From Biomphalaria glabrata (lineage: Eukaryota > Mollusca > Gastropoda > Planorbidae), in contig NC_074715.1 of the NCBI RefSeq assembly GCF_947242115.1, forward strand, positions 28,436,376-28,500,375: DNA of 64,000 nt, in the 5' to 3' direction. Positions within the stretch are counted from its first letter, which is position 1; each line of letters opens with the position of its first letter. The notes below the pieces were generated by a model that had not been told where the DNA came from, ran no database searches, and saw nothing but the letters and a program-made list of their open reading frames with translations. Positions 27,301-37,500 of this stretch are shown in pieces. Position numbers and translations under genes: made by a program.

Positions 27301-30300
27301 CAGAAGGATCCTAGGTATCACATTCAAAGACCGCATCACAAACCAAGAGATTAGAGACAGGGTTACAGCAGCGATTGGACCCCATGACGACCTGCTAACT
27401 ATCATAAAAAAAGGCAAGCTAAAAATCTATGGCCATTATTACAAGATCTTCAGGGCTTGCAAGGACCTTCCTTCAGGGAACAGTACCAGGAAAAAGAATA
27501 GGCCGACAGATAACATAAAAGAATGGACTGGCCTGCCATTGAAAGAGGTTCTGGGTAAGGCAAAAGACAGAGGAATGGAGAAAGACGGTCAATGAATCTT
27601 GCATTGTGCCCTAACAGTCCAAAAGACTAAGGGATAGGAAAGGTAAAAAAGCATCCAATATTAACTAGCAAAAAGTTTCTCAGCATATTTCATTGTAACC
27701 ATTACAGATGCAAGAAAATTTTTATTTCTAAATTCTAAATTCCAGCCTTAACAGAACTTGAGACTCTGCAACAATCCCCACACAATATTAAAATGAAAAT
27801 GATACTTATTTATTACCATTCATCTCCTATTTTGTAAACATAAATAATATAATCTGTTTGTCCCACGGCAATCTTGGTTGAGTCACTAGAGAAAGCCAAG
27901 CCTTTAACTGTATAACTTTTCTTGCCATACTGAAAAACAAAACAAAACAAAACACTTTTATAAACAATGTTTCTAATTCTAAAACCTTTTTATATCTCTT
28001 AAGATTTCTACCAAAAACATTTTTTTCATTATAACAAACAACAATAAAAAACAAAACAAAAAAAAAAATCAATAAAATCACTATGTTTAAACACAGTATT
28101 GTTTTTAACTTAAAAATATAATGAAATCTGAATAATCTACATAATATTTAAAAAAATAAATGAGAAAACATGACAAGATAAAAAACCATCCAATTAGGGC
28201 ATACTTTTGAATCTGCAGGTTTCAGAGAGAATTTGTCACGTTTTTCTCCTTGCTCATCAAACAGCACAACAACTCTGTCAGAAGTACAAACTGCTAATTT
28301 TTGGTTATTGGGTGAAAATGCTAGAGCACAAATTTTGGCAGCGCCATCCTGAAAAACAACCCAAAGCAAAGCAGTGAACACAAAATAAAAGGATCAAGAA
28401 GGAAATACTGCAAGGCAGTACTTTGAAGTTCTTTGTCCAAAAGATTAATAAAGATTTTACAATTAAAGGGTGACATTAATTGACTTTTTTATGAAATAGA
28501 GACATTGGCTGTCCCACTGGTATATTTGATGAAAAGCATAACAGACAGTCCAAAATGGGACAGTCTCGCTAAAGTTGGGACGTCTGGTCACCTTATGTTT
28601 ACAACCTCTATCCTAAAGTATAGCCTATAGATTTCAGGTCTGAAAGAGGCATATATATTACTTTTATTTTTATAAGTTTAAGTAACTTATTATATCAATC
28701 AAGTTTATAATTATTGACTAATGCAGTGATGGGAATAGAAATTAGCAAAATTTTAAGGAAATTTTCTACAACCATTTTTTAACTGGCCTGCCGCAGCGAT
28801 TTAAAAAAGAAGTTGATGAATTCTTTTAAAATTATATAGAATTAATTTTATTTAATATTTTCTGTAACTAAAGATGGTTAGGGTTAATAATTACAATGCA
28901 TCAGCTTTCAATGGCCTCCTTCAGTTGTGAAACGACTATGGTTCATCTGGAACACTTTTTCATATGGCTGTGGAGCCCTATTTTGGAGAGACACTCCCAT
29001 CCCATCAAGGTGGCTTTTGTTTTGGTGGAAGAGGAGCTGGCCATTTTCCGTGTGGCACGCTTTTCTTCAAGAATCGAGGCTCATGTTTTCCCGCTGTCTA
29101 TAGTCTTCTTGGTCACAGTCTCTCTCCAACTAGTGCGGTCTAAGGCTATGTCTTCCCAATGGTCAGTATCAATGTTTACTGATTTTGAATCCCTTTTTAT
29201 CACATCAACGTAACAGAGGTGGGGGCGACCAGTTTTTCTTGAGCCACACGCAGGTTTCCCATACAGAATGATTTTCGGGATGTGATTGTCCCCCATCTGG
29301 CAAACATGTCCAAGCCAGCATTGCCTGAGGAACATAAAGAAGCTGGGAATGCCCATTCTCCTGAGGATCTCTATATTACAAACTCTTTCTTTCCATGTTA
29401 TGTTTCAGATCTTTCAAAGGCAGCGCAAGTGGAATGAGTTTAGTTTTCTCTCTTGTTTTGTGTAGGTTGTCCACGACTCACTGCCGTACAGTAGCATGCT
29501 AAGAACACATTTAGATGACAGTTTTTTGCAGATGCTTTATATCTGGTCCAGGCAGTCTGAGCATTCTAGATTATAATAGTTATTTTTTTTTACTGGTATT
29601 GTAACAACATCTCTAAAAAAAAACTATTTATAAACAATTAATGTGTTTGAAAATCAAAACATGATTGAGTTTTGAAATGTTTCAAAAGTATAAAGCTACA
29701 CTTCTGTTTGTTTCACTGGTTATTAAACTTTCTTTTTTTCTTATATATAATACAGACGTTACTTCAAAAAAGAAGATAATTACGTCCTACGCGTCATGCA
29801 TATTAACCAATGACCTAAATTCTGCCAAGTCACTGGTTTTCCTGGCTAGCTCAGGCAACTGATTCAATGCTCTAATAGCGCTAGGGAAGAAGGAGCATTT
29901 GTACAAATTTGTCCTAGCATATATGGAAAGAGAAATGTGCCTTTATCATTGTGTCTTTCTGAGTATTTTATTAAGTTTTGTTTTTGTATTTGAAGAAGTC
30001 CACCAAAAATGCTTAAAAAAGCAAATGAGAGAAAACTGTTGAATATCTGCTGAGCTCTAAAGAACCATGAGATGAGAAGCAATGCTTTAGAGGGTGAGAA
30101 TGTTCAGCAATTTAACTGCACAATGAGGCTTTCTTATTTATATTATGCGACTCTTTAATGCAGAAGTTGTTAGCAAGAAGTGGTTCTTCTATTAGATCTA
30201 TAATTCTATATAGACATAGATGAATACTCTAGACCTAGAATCTAAATCTACTCTAGAAAAATAGATCATAATAGTAATTAATCAAGAGTCTATGGAATAG

Positions 30301-31225
30301 ATCTAGATCTACATCTAGAATTCTAGATCTAATTATAATGATATAATCTAATTCTTATTAAGTTATTCTACTTTCTAGTCTTATGTCTTATATTGGCTAT
30401 ATATACCTACTATAGGCCTATATATATATATATATATATATATATCCTATATTAAGTTTTATTTGTTATTTATATAATATAGATCTACTCTATTTAAAAA
30501 ATTTAAATTTTAATCTTTAAATATCAATATTATCAGTTAAATTAGATTTTATAATTAGTTCTATTATAATTCATTCGAAATTAAATCATTCGAGTCAATG
30601 TCAACTCTAATTTTGATTAAAGGCCTTCTAATCAATGAAATCATTTTTTTTTAAAATGATTCTAAAATTTAGATCTAGTCTAGATTGACTAGATTCTATG
30701 TGGTATGTGTACTACAACGCAGAAAACTACTCTCCTGGAGTCTTTACTCTAGTCATCTAGAATCTAGAGTCTATAGTAAACTATATTGTATATATTCTAT
30801 GTCAATGTCTTTATAGTCTCAACTCAAGATTTTAGAATAGAATTTAAATTGTAGAAGACTAGATTCTAGAATCACTAGTCATTAGTAGATGTCTATTACT
30901 TATAGTACTTATATATTACTTATAAAATACTTATAATTAGATCTAGATCTATATAGATTATAGACTATTAAAACTATTTACTCTGCACTCTATCCTATAA
31001 TTTATAATATTAGATAGAATATAGATAGATCTTAGTATTATTATTTATTATATAGATCTAGCTAGATCTATATCATCTAGACATTCTAGATTCTAGTTAA
31101 TTATTAATTAATAATATTTATTGATATCATAATCACTACACTAGATCAAGTAGGTGATATAGATTTAGATCTAAGTCAGACTTTACCATAGGAGGCAGAA
31201 GAGATTTCATGTGTTTCAGCTGCAT
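4259..31225 (-). CDS. IFT172: Intraflagellar transport protein 172 (complete, 48 coding exons)
   Basis: IFT172 is the largest peripheral subunit of the IFT-B complex. It works inside cilia, moving cargo along the axoneme and taking part in turnaround at the tip. I recovered 48 exons whose junctions are all GT-AG and whose phases all agree. They total 5,247 nt including the stop, about 1,748 residues, against about 1,749 in human. Exon 1 ([13 protein letters not shown]) lines up with the vertebrate N terminus, which fixes the start. The protein ends in NPNFSFQ, close to the vertebrate SFSFQ end. Diagnostic stretches include [61 protein letters not shown] and [11 protein letters not shown]. The seen domain order is WD40 repeats then TPR-like helical repeats. 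No frameshift or stop interrupts it. Introns carry LINE and SINE insertions, none of them in an exon. The gene is divergently paired with a membrane-protein gene 337 bp upstream. Confidence 0.97.
4374..4452 (+). repeat. 24-bp tandem repeat in IFT172 intron 47
   Basis: About 3.3 near-identical copies of a 24-bp unit around CTACACACCATGACCAATCA. It starts 32 bp from the acceptor of the last coding exon. Confidence 0.9.
5480..5645 (+). mobile_element. LINE 3' terminus in IFT172 intron 46
   Basis: Degenerate version of the 14.2-kb copy: AGATC..GATGACGTAGAGGCAGATC..CAACAGC and the end GGGCTGTAGCACCACTGGGATGATGG. Antisense to IFT172. Confidence 0.6.
7322..7512 (+). repeat. Degenerate 35-45 bp tandem repeat in IFT172 intron 44
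   Basis: Five diverged units each begin ACATT-GGTATTATTAG (at about 7322, 7359, 7396, 7439 and 7484). The rest of this 1.1-kb intron shows nothing else. Confidence 0.6.
9319..9377. repeat. (TA)n microsatellite, IFT172 intron 41
   Basis: About 29 uninterrupted TA units. Open frames of Tyr-Ile repeats across it are artefacts. A shorter (TA) run is at 8637-8656. Confidence 0.97.
11266..11382 (+). repeat. 23-bp tandem repeat with GATC palindromes, IFT172 intron 35
   Basis: Five copies spaced exactly 23 bp (11266, 11289, 11312, 11335, 11358) of GTACATAGTACTAGATCTAG plus 3 nt. The unit contains the nested palindromes AGTACT and AGATCT. The remainder of this 1.4-kb intron (11208-12627) shows no other feature. 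Confidence 0.9.
13845..14325 (+). mobile_element. RTE-like LINE 3' fragment in IFT172 intron 31
   Basis: Frames give [30 protein letters not shown], then [20 protein letters not shown] and ARALHGL with a stop, the standard order of RT thumb and C-terminal ORF2 segments. The region between them is shortened, so the copy has an internal deletion. It ends in GGGATGGATGGATG, only about 38 bp from the exon 31 donor, and is antisense to the host gene. Confidence 0.75.
15380..15765 (+). mobile_element. L2/CR1-like LINE 3' end with (ATT)n tail, IFT172 intron 29
   Basis: The frame [20 protein letters not shown], then [20 protein letters not shown] and AIKSLN is the C-terminal signature of a non-LTR ORF2. 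A short 3' UTR and AATAAAG(ATT)n tail follow. 5'-truncated; antisense to IFT172. Confidence 0.75.
21270..21556 (-). mobile_element. tRNA-derived SINE in IFT172 intron 14
   Basis: On the minus strand it starts GGCACGGTGGCTGAGTGGTG (A box TGGCTGAGTGG) and has a B box GGTTCAAATC near 21490-21500. A long body follows, ending CTGAAAGGGAAAC near 21271. Length about 285 bp suggests a near-full copy. A 27-bp remnant of the same 3' end is at 50906-50932. Confidence 0.85.
22560..22675 (-). mobile_element. Nimbus/I-type LINE 3' scrap, IFT172 intron 13
   Basis: Diverged match to the 3' end of the RNase H-bearing LINE at 33.1 kb: GCTGCTAAGTTGTAAG, AGTGTGCTGTTCTTTTCAG and GTGTTGTTGGTTATGCTGGG occur in the same order. 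Confidence 0.55.
23605..23920 (+). mobile_element. RTE-like LINE 3' fragment, IFT172 intron 9
   Basis: GGACCCCACAGTGA, AGGAAAAAGAAGAAGAGGCA, GAATGGACAGGCC and CTTGTGTGGTGCCATAACGG match the C-terminal coding end also present at 27.3-27.6 and 51.8-52.2 kb. Confidence 0.75.
25575..25866 (-). repeat. 145-bp tandem duplication of the IFT172 exon 6 start
   Basis: Two nearly identical copies (25575-25719 and 25720-25866). Each carries the same intron tail, the TATATAG acceptor and the first 40-odd bases of exon 6 (encoding [14 protein letters not shown]). Only the first copy continues into the rest of exon 6. The second copy, upstream in the transcript, runs into intron sequence and is a pseudo-exon. 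Confidence 0.95.
26590..27640 (+). mobile_element. RTE-like LINE, reverse transcriptase to 3' end, IFT172 intron 3
   Basis: Pieces in order: [15 protein letters not shown] (RT motif), [19 protein letters not shown] (altered F-A-D-D), [13 protein letters not shown], then [20 protein letters not shown] and [20 protein letters not shown]. The copy is frame-broken in several places and 5'-truncated. It is antisense to IFT172. Confidence 0.85.
28890..29560 (-). mobile_element. LINE 3' end with zinc-finger terminus, IFT172 intron 1
   Basis: The minus strand reads [53 protein letters not shown] and, after breaks, [16 protein letters not shown] and stop. A second copy of only the terminus lies at 42057-42175. 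Confidence 0.75.
29745..30115 (-). mobile_element. CR1-like LINE 3' end, IFT172 intron 1
   Basis: Inverted match to the 3' end of the 35.3-kb LINE: the segment encoding KYSERH-DKGTF and the 3' UTR block GCATGACGCGTAGGACGTAA with its AGAAG/AAGTAACGTCTGTATTATAT tail. Extreme 5' truncation. Confidence 0.85.
30180..31140. repeat. TAGATCTAGA-rich low-complexity DNA
   Basis: Dense overlapping AGATCT, TCTAGA and CTAG palindromes in very AT-rich DNA just inside IFT172 intron 1, with a (TA)n run at 30420-30446. Similar patches occur at 2650-2910, 11266-11382, 35130-35290, 37900-37990 and 48010-48080. Confidence 0.7.
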
Positions 31226-31562
31226 CTTAAATATATTGACTCAGGTTGTCCAATTTTAACGGACCCAGTTAATTCAAGTAATTCTTAGTAATAACATTAA
31301 ACGTTAAACTCCAGGTTCACACAGACGCGCACTTGCAGGAATGTTAGCAACGACAAACATTGAAAAGATCCCCGCAGTGACGTAGACAATCACATCTATT
31401 TTTCTTAGTTATTATAATTATTTTTTTGTTAAATTTAATATATTTAACTCCAATTTAATTTTAAAAGATACTTTTATAACAGTTGTAATTTATAAAGATT
31501 ATTTTTAGAAAATTTATATATGCGAAACTATTTATATACATTAATTCAATAATTGTTTAAAC
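31226..31562. promoter_or_regulatory. Probable bidirectional promoter, IFT172 / MARVEL-like gene
   Basis: Only 337 bp separate the two divergent start codons, so both 5' UTRs and core promoters must share this interval unless non-coding upstream exons exist. The part nearest IFT172 (about 31310-31385) is the least AT-rich and includes AGCAAC at 31346-31351, an RFX/X-box-like half-site, and a TGACGT core near 31378. The other half is almost pure A/T. RFX control of ciliary genes is established; its use here is inference. Confidence 0.6.
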
Positions 31563-34500
31563 ATGGCTGTCTGGGGTAGAATTCGTCGGTTTTTCTCACC
31601 TGAAAATACTGTTCGAGTTGTTGAAATGGTATTCTCCATATAACATAGATATGATTATACCTTTAAAAAACATGTCATAATTTTACTCTAAATGCAAAGA
31701 TCTAGATTTACATTTAGATATAAAGATCTAGTTATTTTTATTCCAGACACTGAACCGAGTCAACCTAGTCTCAGACTGAGTCAGTCTCACTGCCAGTCTC
31801 AGTTACTGAGTTATTGAGTTAGTACTCACATACTGATACTCAGACATATAGTCACAGTGTGACTCAGTCTGTGGCATTTTACGTCTCGAGAGATGAACTT
31901 TTCCCTTTGCAACTTCTTGTGTGACTAAGGAGGCCAATCCTTGATACACAGCTGGCTGTTGGGCATATATAATCACCAGGTGCCGTTGCATTTACACCCT
32001 TCTTTCTGCTTCTGTTGTGTATGACATCTGCAATCCGTGACCCTTCCTTTATGCTCTCTCTCCATGTGGATCTATCCAGTGCCACCTCTTCCTGTCAGTG
32101 TCGATTTTGAAGAGCTTCATGTCGCGTTTGCATACATCCGTATAGCATATAACGTAAAAGTGGGCGACCAGCGGCTCTCCTGCCTTCTATTAGATCGCCA
32201 TACAGGATGTCCTGTGGAAGTCGACCTACTGGCATTCTACGAACGTGGCCAAGCCAGCCAAGGCGTCTGCTGCTGATAACAGAGCGGATGTCCTGGCACC
32301 CTGCTCTTTGTAGCACTTCCTCATTGGTTATCTTATCTTGCCACCTTATTTTAAAGATCCGCCTTAGGCATCGGAGGTTTAGTAATACTCAATATATCAA
32401 GTAATAGTAGTACTAATAGTAGACTCTAATAGTAGATATCATTATCATATAGATCTAGTCATATATAGTAGGGAGGTGAAATTCTGGATATTCCTGTGTC
32501 CAAAAAATGGCGTAAAATCTTGAGACAGGGTTTTCCTTTATCATCCTTAATGCTACATAGGTGTCATAGGTCTTTGTTTGAAATCGATTATGCTCAGTAG
32601 GCCTATATAAAGTATATATGTAAAGATATCATTGCTAAAAAGAGTGAATTCGATTACTTTTGATTATGGAGAACGTTTTTGTCTTTCACAATTTTTTGAA
32701 AAAAAAAAAATTATTTAAATATTTTGCATTGAAACAGTATAGTGTATATATACATTTTTATTTTTACTGATACTCATTACAGGTAATTTGTACCATGTTG
32801 ATTTTTTTCCAGCTAATAGTACATGTGTCTGGCTATATTCCTACCAATTTTCAGATCAATCCATTGTTAACATCGTACAAACTTTAGAAAAAACAAAATA
32901 ACACTGATCTCAATGGACATTTCAGTTAAAAATTTTTTTAAACTCCTGTTGCCGCAATTTTTACATTGAATTTCTATAGTTCGGTAATGGTTAGTCGTAG
33001 GAAAAAACTACAAACATCTATAAACTGTCATCCATTTGTCAATAAAAAAAGCTATATTGTTTTGTTAGGCTACACATAGTTACAATAAAATATGATGTTG
33101 AAGAGGGTCAGGTCAATGAGGTCCAGTGCTAACATTCTTCTTCTTCTTCTTCTAGCCAGCTTTATTGCTGTGAGCTCTTTTGCAGACTGTGCCAAGAAAA
33201 AAAAGTGTGCTGTTTTCTTCAGTTGTTCAGCACTGCCATACAAGGTGTTGGTTATGTTGGGCTGTAGTGGAAGTAGGGTCTGCCTAAGGTGGATTAGGGA
33301 GGGGCATTCAAAGAGGATATGGTTTACGGTTTCAAAGGGGTGGGCGCAGTGTCTGCAAAGGCGGAGTTGTGTGGAGTTTATTTTGTTCAGGTGGTAATTT
33401 AATAGTGGTGTGTGTCCTGTTCTTAGTTGGAAGATTGTAGATTGTTCTTTGCGGGGGAGGAAGTTAATACTGTCCAGTTTGTTAGGCGTAGTCATTTCTT
33501 TGTACATGGCTCTGCCTGTGTTTCCTGATGCCCATTGGTTGAGCCACTCCTCTTTGTGATTGTTGACTAACATTGACCTTAGGGTGAGGTAGTTAACAGG
33601 TCTATCTGGTTGTTCCATAGATGAACCTGCCTTTGATAGCTTATCTGCCTTTTCATTTCCCATGATGCCAATGTGTCCAGGGATCCACTGTAGTGTGATG
33701 TTGATATTTAATTTTGATATCATCTGATGGATTATCACAATGAGTGTTGTCAACTCTCTTGGGCTGTTTGAGGTGCTGCTGTTAAGTGCTTGCAGAGTAG
33801 ATTGGGAGTCTGTAAAGACAACAATATCTGATGGTGGTTGCACTCCTTCATATATTTATTGGGTTCCAAAGGACTGTCAATGCCGGGGGTGAAAGTGGGG
33901 ATAAGCACCCACTTTCCAAGAAATGCTCCCATGGCTTGCGTCTCTAAATGCCTCTGACAGTCAAATCCAGCTCCTGGCCTTCACGTGTGATTTTCCCAAA
34001 AATCCGGCGGAACCTGTTCTTACAAACTGACAGGAGAAGGGATGAAAGGCGGAACACTGGCGCCTTAAAACCAATTAAGTTTCGTGTTGATGGGGCACGT
34101 CAGCCTAAATAACCCAATCCATCTAGGAGAAGGAAAACTCTGACTCCAAACCTCCACTTTGTGGCGATACTCCCCCGTGTGGGTATCGGGGCTTGGAAAT
34201 GACCAAGAGAAATAAATAACCCCACTGCCTTTCCACTTGCATTTCACTAAGTGAATAATAGTGGACGTTCCCCCCCTCTATGTGCTTTTTGATGGAGGTC
34301 TGGATTGCACTACACCAGATGGAGGTCCTTGTCTCACTACATTCTAATACTAGATATAAATCCATCATGAAGTTGTTTTTTTTCTGGATCTGGTGAATGT
34401 GATATCGTGAAGGGGCCTGGATCCAGGATGTGACGATTCCACAGGGCAAACCCAGGGCACAGTCCACTTTAAGCTTTCTACTGCAGAAAAGTTCCATTTG

Positions 34501-37500
34501 GAGAGCTCTATGGATGGCGGAGAATGGACCATTGGCCAACCCCACCTTGTCCCATGGATATTCCGGTTACAGTCTTGGGACCTAGATGTTTCCTTTTATG
34601 TCAGTATTGGAGAAAATTGCCAAGACCAAAAACTCCCTTAAAATGCGGGGACTATATATTTATATATTTAAAAAAAAAAAAAGCCTGAGGAAACACCCAG
34701 CCTATACTAAATGCCAAAAAGTGCTAACATTAACGAACACCATTCTCCGCTCTGTACACTAATGAACACTATCTGTACACTAACGAACACTTCATGCTAT
34801 TGTATTAAAAAATATTATCTTCAATTTTTTAAAGTTTTAATATGAATTTCTTTTTAAACCAACAGATTAGTGTTACTTTTCCCTCTTTTAATTGTTCCTT
34901 TCTCTGCTAAACCCTCAACTTTACAAAGGGCCATATACTGTGACCTATCTATATCTGGTTGACCCCCCCCCCAAAAAAAAAAACAACAACAATTGATCTA
35001 TTAGATTATAATAAATAATAGAAAGATTTATAGAGTCATAAACGTTAAAAAGAGATCTACTAACTTAGTTACCTGATTATACTTGATTGTAGAAATATAG
35101 GCTGATTATGATACTTTCTAGAAACTATACCCTACTCTAGATTCGTATAGTAATAATTTTCTATTAGTAGATCTAGATTTCTAGATCTATAACTAGTCTA
35201 TTTGAAGTATTTGTATTACTACAGTACTCTCATATATATACATATAGGGTTATATTATATATATTAAATAGATATAAAGTATCTTGTCTAGACTTATAGT
35301 CACATAATAGTGCTAATTGTGCTGATATAAATTGGAAAACACTAACCATAGATAAACACCAAAACCTTAAGGACATAAATGAGCTTTTCATAGAAACTTT
35401 ACACAACCTAAGTTTAGATCAAATCATTAAAAAGCCAACTAGATTAAACAACACATTAGATCTCTTCTTAACCAACAGACCTGAATTAGTAGTTGATTAT
35501 GATATTATCCCTGGTCTATCAGACCATGAGATCATAAAAATACACAGTCAGATAAAAGCAGTAGCCAATACAAAACCCAAAAGAAAAATCTTACTCTGGA
35601 ATAAATGTAACCTAACACAACTACACCAAGCTGCATTAAACTTTCAACAAACATTTTTATTAGAAAAAGACATTAACCAACCAGTCGATGACCTCTGGAA
35701 TTTCATTAAAAACCATCTTAAAAGCATTATAGAAAATCATATACCAACTAAATACACATCAAACAAAATAAATAAATGCTGGTTTAATAATAGACTAAAG
35801 AAGCTTTGTAAGCAGAAGGAAAACCTATATAGAAAATTTAAAGAAACTAATGCAGAAAGAGTGTACAAAAAGTATATAAAAATTAAACACTTAACCCAAA
35901 AAGTAAGCAGACAGCTGCAGAGTGAATACATAAACAATGTAATATCTAAAGATAACAACAAAAACCTATGGTCATACATTAAGTCTAAGAAAATGGAAAC
36001 AACATGCATAGCGCCATTAAAAGATGAACATAACATAATACATAATGATAATGAAACTAAAGCAAACATCCTAAACAAATACTTTGCATCAGCATTCTCA
36101 GCCCCAGGAGACAAAGAAATATTACTGAATTTGAACCAAGAAGACAACATAGAAGATATAGTAGTACAAGAAAATGGAATTCAAAAACTATTAGCCAACA
36201 CCAAACCAAATAAAGCGTCTGGACCTGATGGTATTCCAGCTAGATTACTCAAAGAACTAAGCAATGAGCTAGCCCCAGTGTTCAAAATACTCTTTCAGGC
36301 TTCACTTAACCAGGGCAGAGTACCAAAGGACTGGAAAGAAGCTAATGTCACCCCCCTATTTAAAAAAGGAGAAAAATCTGACCCAGGAAACTACAGACCA
36401 GTATCACTTACCAGCATCACATGTAAAATCCTAGAACACAAAATATGTAGCAACATCATAAACCACTTAGACAAACATAATGTCCTCACACCATACCAAC
36501 ATGGCTTTAGGAAATATAGATCACGTGAAACACAACTAATAGGACTAATTTGATGATTTTTCAAAAGGTTTAGATAATAGTGAACAAATAGATGCTATCT
36601 TACTAGATTTTTCTAAGGCTTTTGACAAAGTTAACCACCATAGTTTGCTTAAAAAATTAAAATATTTCGGCATTAATGGTCCACTGCATCAGTGGATTAA
36701 AGATTTTCTGATAGGGAGAGAACAAACTGTAATAATAAATGGCTCTAAATCAACACCGATAACAGTAAACTCAGGTGTACCTCAAGGAACAGTCTTGGGT
36801 CCACTACTATTTTAAATTTACATAAATGATTTACCAAATTGCATTACTTCAGGAACAAAAGTCAGATTATTTGCAGACGATTGCATAATATATAGAACAA
36901 TAAAAACAACACAAAGAGAATTAGATGAATTACAGAAATGGGAATCAAATTGGAGCATGTCTTTCCACCCAGAAAAATGTCAGTTGTTAAGAATAACAAA
37001 AAAACTAAAACAAATTAATTTCACTTATCTTATTCATGGCAAACCAGTAACACAGACTAAAAACGCAAAATACCTAGGTGTTATAATAAATGAAAAACTG
37101 TCATGGAATCCACATATTGATGAAACTACAAAAAAATCAAACAAAGCATTAGGATTTATTAAAAGAAATTTCTATAAATCAAATAAGAACTTAAAACTAA
37201 AATGTTATTTAACCTTGGTTAGGCCAATAATAGAATATGCATCCTCCGTTTGGGACCCCTTAACTCAAGAAAACATTAAGAAACTGGAACAGACACAAAA
37301 TAGAGCTGTGAGATTCATAACTAACGAATATTCACATTTGACTAGAGTAACACCTTTAGTAAAATCACTAAATTTAGAAAGCCTTCAGGACAGAAGACTC
37401 AAAAGTAAAGTAGCAATTATACATAAAACACTGAACCATAATCTTCAAATACAAAATTTAATAAAATACTCTGAAAGACACAAAGATAAAGGCACATTCC

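Larger units (their letters stand above)
20320..31225 (-). other. IFT172: IFT172 exons 1-17: WD40 propeller half
   Basis: Exons in transcript order: 31187-31225, 28205-28348, 27817-27929, 26287-26392, 25905-25984, 25528-25615, 24747-24961, 24525-24648, 24263-24358, 23307-23519, 23091-23194, 22908-22993, 22693-22757, 21764-21811, 21089-21154, 20887-20988, 20320-20456. They encode about residues 1-608. WD40-type strands are visible ([60 protein letters not shown]). The exon 10 donor is GTAGGT after codon AAT, so exon 11 resumes with VCMIFNAGE. The exon 5/6 join rebuilds an Asn codon before PSGKGIL. Exon 17 ends in [20 protein letters not shown], the conserved link to the solenoid. Confidence 0.95.

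Noticed and set aside
26575-27640. Host reverse-transcriptase-like gene inside IFT172 intron 3
   Set aside because: Frames are broken and family copies occur elsewhere in the window, so it is a dead LINE and not a domesticated gene.
28490-28605. Possible end of a DNA transposon (GGGACAGTCTCGCTAAAG, GGGACGTCTGGTCACC)
   Set aside because: Resembles termini of some hAT-type elements, but I could not find a matching opposite end or a target duplication.
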